NCBI RefSeq assembly: GCF_900618535.1
Contig: NZ_UYJA01000002.1
Coordinates: 186,001-250,000 of the forward strand
From: Pseudomonas bubulae
GTDB taxonomy: Bacteria > Pseudomonadota > Gammaproteobacteria > Pseudomonadales > Pseudomonadaceae
Reading direction: 5' to 3'
Length of the DNA stretch: 64,000 nt
Shown: piece by piece, positions 17,741 to 26,673 of the stretch
Layout: every line of letters begins with the position of its first letter
Numbering within the stretch: the first letter of the stretch is position 1
Position numbers and translations under genes: made by a program
The notes under the pieces: model-generated
Told to the model about the DNA's origin: nothing
Seen by the model: only the letters and a program-made list of their open reading frames with translations
Databases searched by the model: none

Positions 17741-17802
17741 GGCAGGGCTGCAAATCGGCGAAATAGGCCGGGCATTCTACCTGACTGGGCGGAGCAGATC
17801 CC

Positions 17803-17840
17803 CTGTAGCAGCAGCCTTCGTCCCTCGGCAGCTGCTACAG
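17803..17840. repeat. Second-family palindromic repeat (GTAGCAGC type)
   Basis: CTGTAGCAGC and GCTGCTACAG flank a centre containing CTTCGTCCCTCGG. The same kind of repeat occurs at 21098 and 25728. It is distinct in sequence from the GCGAGC-type REP. Confidence 0.75.
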
Positions 17841-17963
17841 AGATAGCGATGGCTGTACGAAAAACATACAGCCCTCTGGAGGCCATGTTCTCTGTGCCCT
17901 GCAGGCGCTTTCACTCAGGTTATCCACAGGCAGTTCCACAGGCATTGTGGGTAAAATCACACC

Positions 17964-18884
17964 TCAGTGACAACCTGATGACAGCCAGACCTTCTGTGCA
18001 CTGTGATGCAATATCCCGTGGCGGCGCGCCAGGGCCTTGCGATCCTTGCTGTATCCGCCGCCAATCACCCCGACCACCGGTATGTCGCGACCCAGGCAGT
18101 GGCGCATCACGCTCTCGTCACGGGCCGCCACACCTTCATCGGTGAGCTTCAAATAGCCCAGGGCGTCGTCTTTATGCACATCGACCCCGGCGTCATACAG
18201 CACCAGATCCGGTTGATACAACGGCAGCAGGTAATTGAGCGCCTCGTCCACCACTTGCAAATATTCAGCATCGCCCATACCCATAGGCAGGCCGATGTCC
18301 CAGTCGCTTTGCGCCTTGCGTGCCGGAAAGTTTTTTTCGCAGTGCAGGGAAACGGTAATGGCATCCGGCGTATGTTCAAGAATTCGCGCAGTACCGTCGC
18401 CCTGATGCACATCGCAGTCAAAAATCAGTACGCGGTTTACCCGGCCGCTTTCCAGCATATAGCGGCTGATGATCGCCAGATCGTTGAAGATGCAAAAACC
18501 CGCCGGGTGATCGTAGTGCGCGTGATGAGTGCCGCCCGCCAGATGGCAGGCCAGGCCGTGTTCAAGCGCCTGCTCGGCGGCCAGCAGAGATCCGCCCACG
18601 GCGCGAACGGTACGTCGCGCCAGTGCCTCGCTCCAGGGCAGGCCCAGGCGGCGTTGATCTTCGCGGGCCAGCTCGCCTGCCATATAGCGCTCGATATAGC
18701 TGCGGTCATGGGCCAGGGCGAGGATATCCACAGGGCATAATTCGGGACGCAGCAGCTCTGCATCAAGGGTCAGCCCGGAGTCGACCAGGTGATCGCGTAA
18801 CAGGCGGAACTTATCCATAGGAAAACGATGCTCCGCTGGAAACTGCGGGCTGTAGTCATCGTGGTAAATCAGCGGCACTGGCAT
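17964..18884 (-). CDS. Histone-deacetylase-family zinc hydrolase
   Basis: A 306-aa class IV-like deacetylase homologue. Active-site signatures are HAHYDHPAGFCIFND (general-base His pair), FDCDVHQGDGTA (zinc-binding Asp and His) and YDAGVDVHKDD (zinc-binding Asp). In bacteria such enzymes deacetylate acetylpolyamines, acetoin or other small molecules; the substrate here is unknown. It begins at ATG 18884, which is 91 bp from the divergent GNAT gene, so one intergenic region must hold both promoters. Confidence 0.86.
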   Translation of the reverse strand: MPVPLIYHDDYSPQFPAEHRFPMDKFRLLRDHLVDSGLTLDAELLRPELCPVDILALAHDRSYIERYMAGELAREDQRRLGLPWSEALARRTVRAVGGSLLAAEQALEHGLACHLAGGTHHAHYDHPAGFCIFNDLAIISRYMLESGRVNRVLIFDCDVHQGDGTARILEHTPDAITVSLHCEKNFPARKAQSDWDIGLPMGMGDAEYLQVVDEALNYLLPLYQPDLVLYDAGVDVHKDDALGYLKLTDEGVAARDESVMRHCLGRDIPVVGVIGGGYSKDRKALARRHGILHHSAQKVWLSSGCH

Positions 18885-18975
18885 AGGGATTTTCGCGTCG
18901 TAACGAGCGCTGGATATTACCAGCGCTGTACACTCTCATCATATGTAAAGCCCGGTAACAAATCGGAGAGGACGG

Positions 18976-19545
18976 ATGGAGCAGATCAAAGAGCTCGAAA
19001 GTGCCCGTTTGCACTTGCGCCCCTGGCGTGACACAGACTTGCCCGAGTTCGCTGCCATGTGCGCCGACCCTCAGGTGATGCGCTATTTTCCGGCGCCCCT
19101 GAGCCGCCTTGAAAGCGCCGCGCTGATTGGCCGGGTTCGTGGTCACTTTGCCGAATATGGCTACGGGGTATGGGCATTGGAGCGCAAGGACACCGGCGCC
19201 TTTATCGGCTTTACCGGGCTGATGAATGTGTCGTTCGAGGCGCCGTTTACCCCTGCCGTAGAAATCGCCTGGCGTCTGGCTCCCGAACACTGGGGCCTGG
19301 GTTACGCCAGTGAGGCGGCCTGGGCCGCGTTGCGCTGCGCCTTTGATCGCCTGGCCCTGGACCAGGTGGTGTCGTTTACCAGCGAGCTGAACCTGCCCTC
19401 GCAAAAAGTCATGCAGGCGATTGGCATGCAGCACGATGTCGACGGTGATTTTGAACACCCCTTGCTGCCCGCAGGCGACCCGCTCAGGCCCCATGTGCTG
19501 TACCGGATCACGCGGGCACAGTGGCTGGAAACCCTGCACGGCTAG
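18976..19545 (+). CDS. GNAT N-acetyltransferase, RimJ/RimL type
   Basis: A 189-aa acetyltransferase. It opens with ESARLHLRPWRDTDLPEF, typical of the RimJ/RimL branch. The acetyl-CoA-binding loop is HWGLGYASEA (residues ~109-118). The C-terminal LNLPSQKVMQAIGM helix is also standard. The branch includes ribosomal-protein and small-molecule acetylases; the substrate cannot be told. The gene is divergent from a deacetylase-family gene, which may be chance. A GGAGAGG ribosome site lies just upstream of ATG 18976. Confidence 0.85.
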   Translation: MEQIKELESARLHLRPWRDTDLPEFAAMCADPQVMRYFPAPLSRLESAALIGRVRGHFAEYGYGVWALERKDTGAFIGFTGLMNVSFEAPFTPAVEIAWRLAPEHWGLGYASEAAWAALRCAFDRLALDQVVSFTSELNLPSQKVMQAIGMQHDVDGDFEHPLLPAGDPLRPHVLYRITRAQWLETLHG

Positions 19546-19630
19546 GCGGTGTGTTTAGCGGCGCAAGCCGAAAATTTTGACCTGCGTAACGAAGATTACG
19601 ACGGTAATGCTCTGTGTGAGGAGAATCTGA

Positions 19631-20500
19631 ATGAGCCAAGTGTTGGATGATCTGGTCAATTTGCTGACCCTGGAACCGATCGAAGAGAACCTCTTTCGCG
19701 GCAGCAGTCAGGACTTGGGCTTTCGCCAGTTGTTCGGTGGTCAGGTGCTCGGTCAATCGCTGTCGGCCATGAGCCAGACGGTTGAAGACGCCCGCCACGT
19801 GCATTCCATGCACGGCTATTTCCTGCGCCCTGGTGATGCCGGTTTGCCCGTGGTGTATCAGGTTGATCGCGTGCGGGACGGCGGCAGCTTCAGCACGCGC
19901 CGGGTGACCGCGATCCAGAAGGGCCAGCCGATTTTTACCAGCAGCGCCTCGTTTCAGTACGACGAAGGCGGTTTTGAACATCAGACGACTATGCCCGACG
20001 TTGTGGGCCCTGAGAATCTGCCCTCGGAACTGGACATGATGCGCCTGCGTGCGCACCTGATCCCCGAGTCGATGCGGGAAAAACTGCTGTGCGCCAAGCC
20101 TATCGAGTTCCGCCCGGTGGTAGGAGAAGACCCGTTCAACCCCAAGGTTACTGATCCGATCAAGTACGTGTGGTTTCGCGCCGACGGCACCTTGCCCGAT
20201 ACCCCGGCGCTGCATAAGTACCTGCTGGCCTACGCCTCGGACTTCGGCTTGTTGACCACGTCCTTGCTGCCCCATGGCAAAGGGGTATGGCAAAACGATA
20301 TGCAGGTCGCCAGCCTTGATCACGCACTGTGGTTCCATGCCGACCTGCGTGCCGATGACTGGTTGCTCTACGCCATGGACAGTCCATGGGCGGGCAATTC
20401 CCGTGGATTCTCCCGTGGCAGTGTCTACAACCGCGCTGGCCAACTGGTGGCTTCGGTCACGCAGGAAGGGTTGATCCGCCATCGCAAGGACTGGGCATGA
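19631..20500 (+). CDS. tesB: Acyl-CoA thioesterase II
   Basis: A 289-aa double-hotdog thioesterase that releases fatty acids from acyl-CoA. The N-terminal LEPIEENLFRGSSQDLGFRQLFGGQVLGQS and the C-terminal ALWFHADLRADDWLLY with GNSRGFSRGSVYNRAGQLVASV are diagnostic of TesB. The length matches E. coli TesB (286 aa). Its stop overlaps the next gene's start as ATGA, so the HAD phosphatase is translated by coupling with it. GAGGAGAA precedes the ATG. Confidence 0.93.
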   Translation: MSQVLDDLVNLLTLEPIEENLFRGSSQDLGFRQLFGGQVLGQSLSAMSQTVEDARHVHSMHGYFLRPGDAGLPVVYQVDRVRDGGSFSTRRVTAIQKGQPIFTSSASFQYDEGGFEHQTTMPDVVGPENLPSELDMMRLRAHLIPESMREKLLCAKPIEFRPVVGEDPFNPKVTDPIKYVWFRADGTLPDTPALHKYLLAYASDFGLLTTSLLPHGKGVWQNDMQVASLDHALWFHADLRADDWLLYAMDSPWAGNSRGFSRGSVYNRAGQLVASVTQEGLIRHRKDWA

Positions 20501-21087
20501 CACTCAAGGACGTCAAACACTGGGTTTTCGACATGGACGGCACCCTGACTGTTGCCGTGCATGACTTTGCCCTGATCCGCCGTGAGCTGGAGATCCCGGC
20601 GGATGCCGATATCCTCACTCATCTCAACGGCCTGCCCACCGAGGTGGCGGCGGCCAAACACGCCTGGCTGCTGGAGCATGAACGCGAGCTGGCACAGGCC
20701 TCCACCGCCGCGCCGGGCGCGGTTGAGCTGGTGCGCGACCTGGCGGCTCGTGGCTGTCGTCTGGGGATACTGACCCGAAATGCCCAGGAGCTGGCGCATA
20801 TCACCCTCAAGGCCATTGGCCTGGGCGAATGCTTTGCGCCCGAGGATGTACTGGGCCGGGACAACGCGGCGCACAAACCCGACCCGGACGGCCTGCTGCA
20901 ACTGGCGCGGGCATGGGATGTAGCAGCGGCGCACATGGTAATGGTGGGGGATTACTACTTTGACCTGGCGTGTGGTCGCGCGGCAGGCAGCAAAACCGTA
21001 CTGGTCAATGTTCCTGAAAACCCGTGGCCGGAACTGACCGACTGGCATGCCAAAGACTGCTACGCGCTGCGCCGGTTGCTCGGTTAA
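20497..21087 (+). CDS. HAD-superfamily hydrolase
   Basis: A 196-aa phosphatase with all four HAD motifs: DMDGTLT (nucleophile Asp), a Thr in LTRN, the Lys in AHKPDP and acidic MVGDYYFDLACG. The order and the small alpha-helical cap suggest a phosphoglycolate-phosphatase-like, subfamily IA enzyme. The substrate is not predictable. ATG 20497 overlaps the tesB stop (ATGA). An open frame back to 20386 runs inside tesB and is not the real start. Confidence 0.85.
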   Translation: MTLKDVKHWVFDMDGTLTVAVHDFALIRRELEIPADADILTHLNGLPTEVAAAKHAWLLEHERELAQASTAAPGAVELVRDLAARGCRLGILTRNAQELAHITLKAIGLGECFAPEDVLGRDNAAHKPDPDGLLQLARAWDVAAAHMVMVGDYYFDLACGRAAGSKTVLVNVPENPWPELTDWHAKDCYALRRLLG

Positions 21088-21097
21088 CGAAATACGC

Positions 21098-21243
21098 GTA
21101 GCAGCTGCCGAAGGAACGAGGCTGCGTTCGACGGCGAAGCCGTCGTAAATCCAGGCAGCGCGGTGAGTCAGTTAAACCGTGCACTCAGACTTCACGATCG
21201 CTTTGCAATCGAACGCAGCCTCGTTCCTTCGGCAGCTGCTACA
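21098..21243. repeat. Large inverted repeat pair, second family
   Basis: Two inverted copies of a ~33-bp element (GTAGCAGCTGCCGAAGGAAC.. and its inverse) face each other across about 80 bp. Each copy also holds a small GACGGCGAAGCCGTC-like or GATCGCTTTGCAATC-like inner hairpin. This resembles a REPIN: two REP sequences in opposite orientation around a spacer. Confidence 0.8.
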
Positions 21244-21253
21244 CAGGGTGCTC

Positions 21254-22240
21254 TTACTCGCCAAACAACGCCTTCTGACCTTCAGGCGAGGTAAACATCT
21301 GATCGCCGTTGTGCCCCACCCCGGGCACTTCAATCAACCGTTGATTGAGCCCTTGTGGATGGCGCTGGGTCAAATACTCAAAGTAGTTCTTGCCCCTTAC
21401 CAGCCTGAACGCCCCCTGGGCCTCGGCTTCGCAGCCTTTATCAAGCGCCGGGTGGTTGGGGTCGATGTCCTTGGCGCCTAGCAGATAGGTAATGTCGCGC
21501 TCTATATAGGCCTGTTCCAACTGTCGGTGTTTTTGCCCATCTGCGTAGGCTGGCAGATCCTTGAGCCCGTATTTCCAGGTATTGAAGCCCGGGCAGTTTG
21601 CAGCATCAAAGGTCGGAATCGGTCGCTGTGCATTGAAGTAGGCATAAGAAGACGGGTTGGCCACTACATAGCGCACCTTGATCCCGTCTGCCTGCAAGGC
21701 CTTGTCGGCCTGGGCGGTCAGGGCATAGCGCTGCACCACTTGGGCGCCGCCGGAGTGCCCGGCAATCACCACCTCGCGCAAGGCCGGGAAGCGCTTGCGG
21801 TCATCAAGACGCTCAAGGATCTGATCCAGTGCCGCGTAGGAACTCAGTGCCTGTGGGCTCACAGCAGGGGCACCGGCCATCCAGTCATTGGCATGCCAGC
21901 GCAGCACATTGTCGGGCAAGGTATGGCGCGAGCCATCGCTTTCATTGAGAAACTGCGGTGCAATGACCAGGGTTGTGGACAGCTGCCCGGCCTGCGTCGC
22001 GGCTTGCTCGGCGCTGTGTAAATATGTCTGGGCGTTGCGCAGACGACCATGAATCACGATCAGTGCGCGTTGCACCTGAGGCAGTGGCTGTTTCCAGTCC
22101 TGACTCACCCCGACACTCAACTCGCCGGGGCCGATCTTGAGATGTTCGGGGCTGAGTTCTTTAACTCCGTGCTCGGCTGCTTGAACCACAGAGCAGGCCA
22201 GCATCAGGCCTATTAATGAAGCGATAGAGCGTATTCCCAT
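21254..22240 (-). CDS. Secreted alpha/beta hydrolase
   Basis: A 328-aa protein with an N-terminal signal peptide (hydrophobic ~5-20, cleavage likely after VVQA-A). The nucleophile elbow is GHSGG in VVIAGHSGGAQ, and the C-terminal PGVGHNG provides the catalytic His. RALIVIHGRLRN holds the oxyanion region. It is therefore an exported esterase or related hydrolase of unknown substrate. The ATG starts immediately after the stop of the metallopeptidase gene with no gap, so the two are almost certainly one operon. Confidence 0.82.
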   Translation of the reverse strand: MGIRSIASLIGLMLACSVVQAAEHGVKELSPEHLKIGPGELSVGVSQDWKQPLPQVQRALIVIHGRLRNAQTYLHSAEQAATQAGQLSTTLVIAPQFLNESDGSRHTLPDNVLRWHANDWMAGAPAVSPQALSSYAALDQILERLDDRKRFPALREVVIAGHSGGAQVVQRYALTAQADKALQADGIKVRYVVANPSSYAYFNAQRPIPTFDAANCPGFNTWKYGLKDLPAYADGQKHRQLEQAYIERDITYLLGAKDIDPNHPALDKGCEAEAQGAFRLVRGKNYFEYLTQRHPQGLNQRLIEVPGVGHNGDQMFTSPEGQKALFGE

Positions 22241-23134
22241 TTAAAGCCTCGCTGCCGAGAAGGTATCGCACTGGTTGATATTGCCTTGGGCAAAACCGGT
22301 CTTGAACCACTTCACCCGTTGTGCCGATGTGCCGTGGGTAAAAGAGTCCGGCATCACACGGCCCTGGCTTTGCTGCTGCAAGCGATCATCGCCAATGGCA
22401 TTGGCGGCGTTCAAGGCCGATTCTATATCGCCTGCTTCCAGCCAATTGTGACGTTTTTGCGCAAGGTTGGCCCACACCCCGGCCAGACAGTCGGCCTGCA
22501 GCTCCTGGCGCACCAGCAAGCCACCATCGCCTTCCATACGCTTGCCTTGTTGACGGGCCATCTGCATTTTCGACGACACACCCAGCAAGGTCTGCACATG
22601 ATGGCCAACTTCGTGAGCGATCACATAAGCCTGGGCAAAATCGCCAGCAGCCTTGAAGCGTTGGGCCATTTCCTGGAAGAAACTCATATCCAGATAGACC
22701 TTTTGGTCGGCCGGGCAATAAAACGGCCCGCTGGCAGCTGTTGCAAAGCCGCAGGCCGAATTGATCTGGCCGCGAAACAGCACCAGGGTCGGGTCTTTAT
22801 AGCTGCGTCCGGCTTGCTGAAACACTTGGCGCCAGGTGTCCTCTGTGTCACCCAGAATCGCCCGTACAAAATCGGCCTGCTCGTCATTGGCCGCCGGTGC
22901 GCGACCGGCTGGCTGGGTGACCTGAGGCGAAGACTGTTCGGTGAGCTGGCCGCTTAACTGTCCGAGGATCTGCATGGGGTCCTGCCCGGTCAACAAACCG
23001 ATGCCAACAATCACCACCACGGCCATCAAACTCAGACCTTTGCCGCCGCCAAACCGCATCCCGCCACCACCACCGGTGCCTTGATCGCGTACGTCTTCGA
23101 CATTATCGCTACGTCGACCTTTTTTCCAAAGCAT
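22241..23134 (-). CDS. ypfJ: Neutral zinc metallopeptidase, YpfJ-like
   Basis: A 297-aa protein of the neutral zinc metallopeptidase (YpfJ, KPN_02809) family. It has a positively charged, Gly-rich N-terminus (DQGTGGGGGMRFGGGKG), then one membrane segment (~33-55), and a periplasmic domain with the zinc motif HEVGHH. A Gly/Tyr/Cys-rich segment SACGFATAASGPFYCPADQKVYLD precedes the zinc motif, as in the family. It may process or bind cell-envelope proteins, but its substrates are unknown. It heads a two-gene unit with the secreted hydrolase. Confidence 0.88.
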   Translation of the reverse strand: MLWKKGRRSDNVEDVRDQGTGGGGGMRFGGGKGLSLMAVVVIVGIGLLTGQDPMQILGQLSGQLTEQSSPQVTQPAGRAPAANDEQADFVRAILGDTEDTWRQVFQQAGRSYKDPTLVLFRGQINSACGFATAASGPFYCPADQKVYLDMSFFQEMAQRFKAAGDFAQAYVIAHEVGHHVQTLLGVSSKMQMARQQGKRMEGDGGLLVRQELQADCLAGVWANLAQKRHNWLEAGDIESALNAANAIGDDRLQQQSQGRVMPDSFTHGTSAQRVKWFKTGFAQGNINQCDTFSAARL

Positions 23135-23335
23135 GGGGGAGTCCTCTGATAAATCGTGTGTTCAAGTGTTGTTGCTGAGTCGGGACAATGCCAGCCCGGC
23201 TGTCAGACGTTTCTTGGGTGGGGGGCGAGTATGGCATTGCGCTAAAAAGACCTGAACGCCTTAATACAGTTCCGGGCATCGGGCTGAAGTGGTTGAATAC
23301 GCCACGCCAATCCCCGCCCCGGAGTTGTTAGCCCT

Positions 23336-24265
23336 GTGAATATCGATACCCGTATCAAGTACCGCCACCTCGTATGCTTTTTGGAGATGGCGCGCCAGGG
23401 CAGCCTGGCGCGGGCGGCGGATGTGCTGGCGGTAAGCCAGCCGGCGATGTCAAAAACCCTCAAGGAGCTTGAGGAGTTACTGACGGTCAGCCTGTTTGTA
23501 CGCAGTAAAAGCGGGGTCACCCTGACCGAGGCCGGGGTGGCCTTTCTGCGTTATGCGACACCTTCGGTGCAGGCCTTGCGTGAAGGTGTGAATGCTCTGC
23601 GGGGTGGCGAATACGTGGGCGGTATGGTGCGTCTGGGGGTGTTGTCGACGGTAGAAAGCCTGCTGATACCCGAGTTGGTGCAGCGCCTGCACGCCAGGCA
23701 TTCGTCGCTGGTGGTGAGCGTCGTGACCGGGCCCAGCGCCTATCTGTTATCGCAGTTACGGGTAGGCGATGTCGATTTGGTAGTGGGGCGCATGACCGAT
23801 AGCCCGGAAATTCAGGGTATGAATTTTGAGCATCTCTACAGCGAATCCATGACCCTGGTGGTGCGCGCAGATCACCCCTTGATCCGGGGACCGCTGGACC
23901 GCAGCCAGCTGGAAAATTACCCGCTGGTTTTGCCATTGGCCAACACCACCATTCGCACCTTTGCCGACAGCCTGTTTGTGCAGTGCGGCATCAGCCAGTC
24001 CCGCCAGCGCCTGGAAACCCTGTCGATCACCCTCAGCCGGCGTTATGTGCTGCGCAATGATGCGGTGTGGATCGCCCCGCTGGATGCCGTGCGCCTGGAC
24101 CTGGCCAGTGGCGAGCTGCAAGAAATCGACCTGGGCCAGCGTGAGCCGGGCGGTTCGATCGGTATTTGCAGCAACGCCCATGTGCCGATGTCGGTGGCAG
24201 CGCAAGGGTGTGTCGAGGTTTTGCGTGAATTGGGCCAAGCTTACGGCGAAGGCATTTATCCATAA
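23336..24265 (+). CDS. pcaQ: LysR-type regulator PcaQ
   Basis: A 309-aa LysR protein beginning at GTG 23336. The helix-turn-helix is in the first 60 residues (GSLARAADVLAVSQPAMSKTLKELE). The rest is a ligand-binding domain. The sequence matches PcaQ, which activates protocatechuate dioxygenase genes in response to beta-carboxymuconate, the PcaHG product. It lies just upstream of pcaH in the same orientation, which differs from the usual divergent LysR arrangement. Its stop codon overlaps a palindrome resembling a PcaQ site. Confidence 0.9.
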   Translation: MNIDTRIKYRHLVCFLEMARQGSLARAADVLAVSQPAMSKTLKELEELLTVSLFVRSKSGVTLTEAGVAFLRYATPSVQALREGVNALRGGEYVGGMVRLGVLSTVESLLIPELVQRLHARHSSLVVSVVTGPSAYLLSQLRVGDVDLVVGRMTDSPEIQGMNFEHLYSESMTLVVRADHPLIRGPLDRSQLENYPLVLPLANTTIRTFADSLFVQCGISQSRQRLETLSITLSRRYVLRNDAVWIAPLDAVRLDLASGELQEIDLGQREPGGSIGICSNAHVPMSVAAQGCVEVLRELGQAYGEGIYP

Positions 24266-24282
24266 CCATTTAGTTATGGATA
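24257..24282. promoter_or_regulatory. Candidate PcaQ operator
   Basis: TATCCATAAC and GTTATGGATA are perfect 10-bp arms around a 6-bp centre, overlapping the pcaQ stop and lying about 82 bp before pcaH. The left half contains ATAACC, matching the first half of the published Sinorhizobium PcaQ site ATAACC-N4-GGTTAA, and the right half (AGTTAT) matches it at four of six bases. Confidence 0.7.
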
Positions 24283-24343
24283 GGCCTGGCCTTTTCAATA
24301 GTCGTTACGCCCCTGTTGGTTAAAACTGGCGCCCAGCCTTTAT

Positions 24344-24351
24344 AAAAACAA
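24344..24351 (+). promoter_or_regulatory. Candidate Hfq/Crc CA-motif before pcaH
   Basis: AAAAACAA fits the AANAANAA pattern bound by Hfq/Crc on Pseudomonas mRNAs. It lies just upstream of the AGGAG ribosome site of pcaH, where binding would block translation while preferred carbon sources are present. The motif is short, so this is a weak-to-moderate call. Confidence 0.4.
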
Positions 24352-24363
24352 CAGGAGATCGAC

Positions 24364-25083
24364 ATGTCTGATGCAGACAGCCGGCGCTTTATCATCCGTG
24401 ACCGCAACTGGCACCCCAAAGCTCTGACCCCTGACTACAAGACTTCCATTGCCCGTTCCCCGCGTCAGGCGCTGGTGAGCATCCCGCAATCGGTGAGTGA
24501 GACCAGCGGGCCTGACTTTTCCCACCTTAAGTTCGGCAAGTTCGACAACGACTTGCTGCTGAATTTCAATAATGGCGGTTTGCCGATAGGCGAGCGGATC
24601 ATCCTGGCAGGTCGCGTGCGCGATCAATATGGCAAGCCGATTCCTCATACCTTGGTGGAAATCTGGCAGGCCAACGCAGGCGGTCGATATCGTCACAAGA
24701 ACGACCGCTACCTGGCGCCGCTGGACCCAAACTTCGGCGGCGTAGGCCGCACCTTGACCGACAGTGAAGGTTATTACAGCTTTCGCACTGTCAAGCCAGG
24801 GCCCTACCCGTGGCGCAACGGGCCAAACGACTGGCGCCCGGCGCATATCCACGTTTCCATCAGTGGCCCCTCGATTGCCACGCGCCTGATTACCCAGCTG
24901 TACTTCGAAGGTGATCCGATGATCCCCATGTGCCCGATCGTCAAATCGATTACCAACGCCGATGCCGTGCAGAGCCTGATTGCCCGGTTGGACATGGGCG
25001 CGGCCAATCCGATGGATTGTCTGGCCTATCGTTTTGACATTGTGCTGCGCGGTCAGCGCCAGACTCACTTCGAAAACTGCTGA
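24364..25083 (+). CDS. pcaH: Protocatechuate 3,4-dioxygenase beta subunit
   Basis: A 239-aa intradiol dioxygenase that, with PcaG, opens protocatechuate to 3-carboxy-cis,cis-muconate using O2. The beta subunit holds the non-haem ferric iron. Iron-ligand residues can be placed in [20 protein letters not shown] (Tyr and His) and in the downstream ITQLYFEGD (Tyr). The iron site is intact. The PcaH-type N-terminal [16 protein letters not shown] is also present. AGGAG precedes the ATG at a good distance. pcaG follows after 11 bp. Confidence 0.96.
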   Translation: MSDADSRRFIIRDRNWHPKALTPDYKTSIARSPRQALVSIPQSVSETSGPDFSHLKFGKFDNDLLLNFNNGGLPIGERIILAGRVRDQYGKPIPHTLVEIWQANAGGRYRHKNDRYLAPLDPNFGGVGRTLTDSEGYYSFRTVKPGPYPWRNGPNDWRPAHIHVSISGPSIATRLITQLYFEGDPMIPMCPIVKSITNADAVQSLIARLDMGAANPMDCLAYRFDIVLRGQRQTHFENC

Positions 25084-25094
25084 GGAGCCCCGTC

Positions 25095-25700
25095 ATGCCT
25101 ATCGAACTGCTACCGGAAACCCCATCGCAAACTGCTGGTCCCTACGTGCATATCGGCCTGGCGCTGGCTGCGGCCGGCAACCCGTCGCGTCCAGAGGAAA
25201 TCTGGAGCGAAATGGCCAGACCCGATGCTGCGGGCGAGCATATTGTGCTGTTTGGCAACGTTTATGACGGTAATGGCCACCTGGTGCGCGACTCTTTTCT
25301 GGAGCTTTGGCAAGCCGACCATAAAGGGGTCTATGACGAAAACTTCGACTCGGAAAAAGCCTTCAACAGCTTTGGTCGCACCGCCACCACCTTCGATGCG
25401 GGTGAGTGGACACTCAATACTATCAAGCCGGGCGTGGTGAACAACGCAGCTGGCGTGCCGATGGCGCCGCATATCAACGTGTCGCTGTTTGCCCGGGGTA
25501 TCAACATCCATTTGCAGACGCGGCTGTACTTTAGCGATGAGCCAGAAGCCAATGCCAAGTGCCCGGTGCTTAACCTGATCGAACAGCCGCAACGGCGTGA
25601 AACCCTGATCGCCCAGCGTTGCGAAGTAAATGGCAAAACGGCCTATCGGTTTGACATCCGCATTCAGGGCGAAGGCGAGACGGTGTTCTTCGACTTTTAA
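25095..25700 (+). CDS. pcaG: Protocatechuate 3,4-dioxygenase alpha subunit
   Basis: A 201-aa alpha subunit, as usual for the family. It opens PETPSQTAGPYVHIGLAL, typical of PcaG, and lacks the full iron-ligand set because the active iron is in PcaH. The GNVYDGNGHLVRDSFLELWQAD segment and HINVSLFARGINIHLQTRLYFSDEP match alpha subunits. GAGGAG precedes ATG 25095, just after the pcaH stop, giving a two-gene operon. A palindromic repeat follows 28 bp later and probably marks the transcript end. Confidence 0.95.
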   Translation: MPIELLPETPSQTAGPYVHIGLALAAAGNPSRPEEIWSEMARPDAAGEHIVLFGNVYDGNGHLVRDSFLELWQADHKGVYDENFDSEKAFNSFGRTATTFDAGEWTLNTIKPGVVNNAAGVPMAPHINVSLFARGINIHLQTRLYFSDEPEANAKCPVLNLIEQPQRRETLIAQRCEVNGKTAYRFDIRIQGEGETVFFDF

Positions 25701-25727
25701 AAGGATATGAGGCAAATGCAAAATCTG

Positions 25728-25760
25728 TAGCAGCTGCCTCGTTCCTTCGGCAGCTGCTAC
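25728..25760. repeat. Second-family palindromic repeat (GTAGCAGCTG type)
   Basis: GTAGCAGCTGC and GCAGCTGCTAC form a short hairpin between the convergent pcaG and EamA genes. It is the same family as the repeats at 17803 and 21098 and may end transcription from both strands. Confidence 0.75.
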
Positions 25761-25765
25761 GGGAA

Positions 25766-26650
25766 TTATGTGCGGCTGCGCCGCTGCTGCCACGCCGCCG
25801 CCAACCCGCTGGCACAGATAATCGCAATACCGACCCGGCTGGCCAGATCTGGTGTGTGGTCAAATAGCAACCAGCCCAATATCCCCGAGAATACGATCTG
25901 GCAGTAACTGAATGGCGCCAGCAATGCCGGTGCAGCAACGCGAAACGATTGGGTCAGCAGCAAGTGCGCAGTCATGCCCAGGCTGCCCAAAGCCAGCATT
26001 TGCAGGCCGTGGGTCAGGGTTGGCGTTTGCCAGAAAAAAGGCACCAGCGCACTCATCACCAGCACATTGAACAGCCCGGCAAAAAAGTTGCTGGTGGTAG
26101 GGCTGTCGTACGCGCTGAGTTTGCGCGTGAGGATTTGATAGCAGCTAAAGCACAACGCCGCCGCCATCGGCAATAACACCGCTGGGGTAAACAGTTCGCC
26201 ACCCGGGTGGATGATGATGACCACGCCGATAAAGCCGCACACCACCGCCAACCATTGCCCCCGCGTGACCGTCTCGCCCAGCAGCGGCCCGGATAAGGCC
26301 GCCACCAGCAGCGGTGCCAGAAAGTTGACCGCGGTATTTTCAGCCAGCGGGATAAACAGCAAGCCATAGGTGAAGAACAGGCCCGAGCCCAGCAGGCAGA
26401 TAGCCCGCAACACCTGAAGCAAAGGCCGTTTGCTGCGTAGTACACGCAACCCCGACTGCGGCAGAAAGATCCCTGCCATCAATACGGTATGCACCAGGTA
26501 ACGTGCCCACACCACCATCACCACCGGGTAAAAACCACTGAGGTACTTGGACAGCGCATCGTGGCTGGAGAACAGCGCTGTGGCCGTCACAATCAGCAAG
26601 ATGCCCTTCAAGGGTTGGTTCACCCCCGAAAGGGGTGTGGGTAATGTCAT
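25766..26650 (-). CDS. EamA/DMT-family transporter
   Basis: A 294-aa membrane protein with about ten hydrophobic segments and two EamA repeats (for example LLIVTATALFSSHDALSKYLSG and the later NFFAGLFNVLVMSALVPFFW). It is distinct from the YedA-like one at 14117. I use ATG 26650 because GAGGT precedes it at the right distance; the frame stays open to 26716 with no supporting ribosome site. It lies 23 bp downstream of the MFS gene on the same strand, so the two are probably co-transcribed and may act on the quinate/shikimate route. The substrate is not determinable. Confidence 0.8.
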   Translation of the reverse strand: MTLPTPLSGVNQPLKGILLIVTATALFSSHDALSKYLSGFYPVVMVVWARYLVHTVLMAGIFLPQSGLRVLRSKRPLLQVLRAICLLGSGLFFTYGLLFIPLAENTAVNFLAPLLVAALSGPLLGETVTRGQWLAVVCGFIGVVIIIHPGGELFTPAVLLPMAAALCFSCYQILTRKLSAYDSPTTSNFFAGLFNVLVMSALVPFFWQTPTLTHGLQMLALGSLGMTAHLLLTQSFRVAAPALLAPFSYCQIVFSGILGWLLFDHTPDLASRVGIAIICASGLAAAWQQRRSRT

Positions 26651-26673
26651 CGAATACCTCGGTGTTCTATGCG

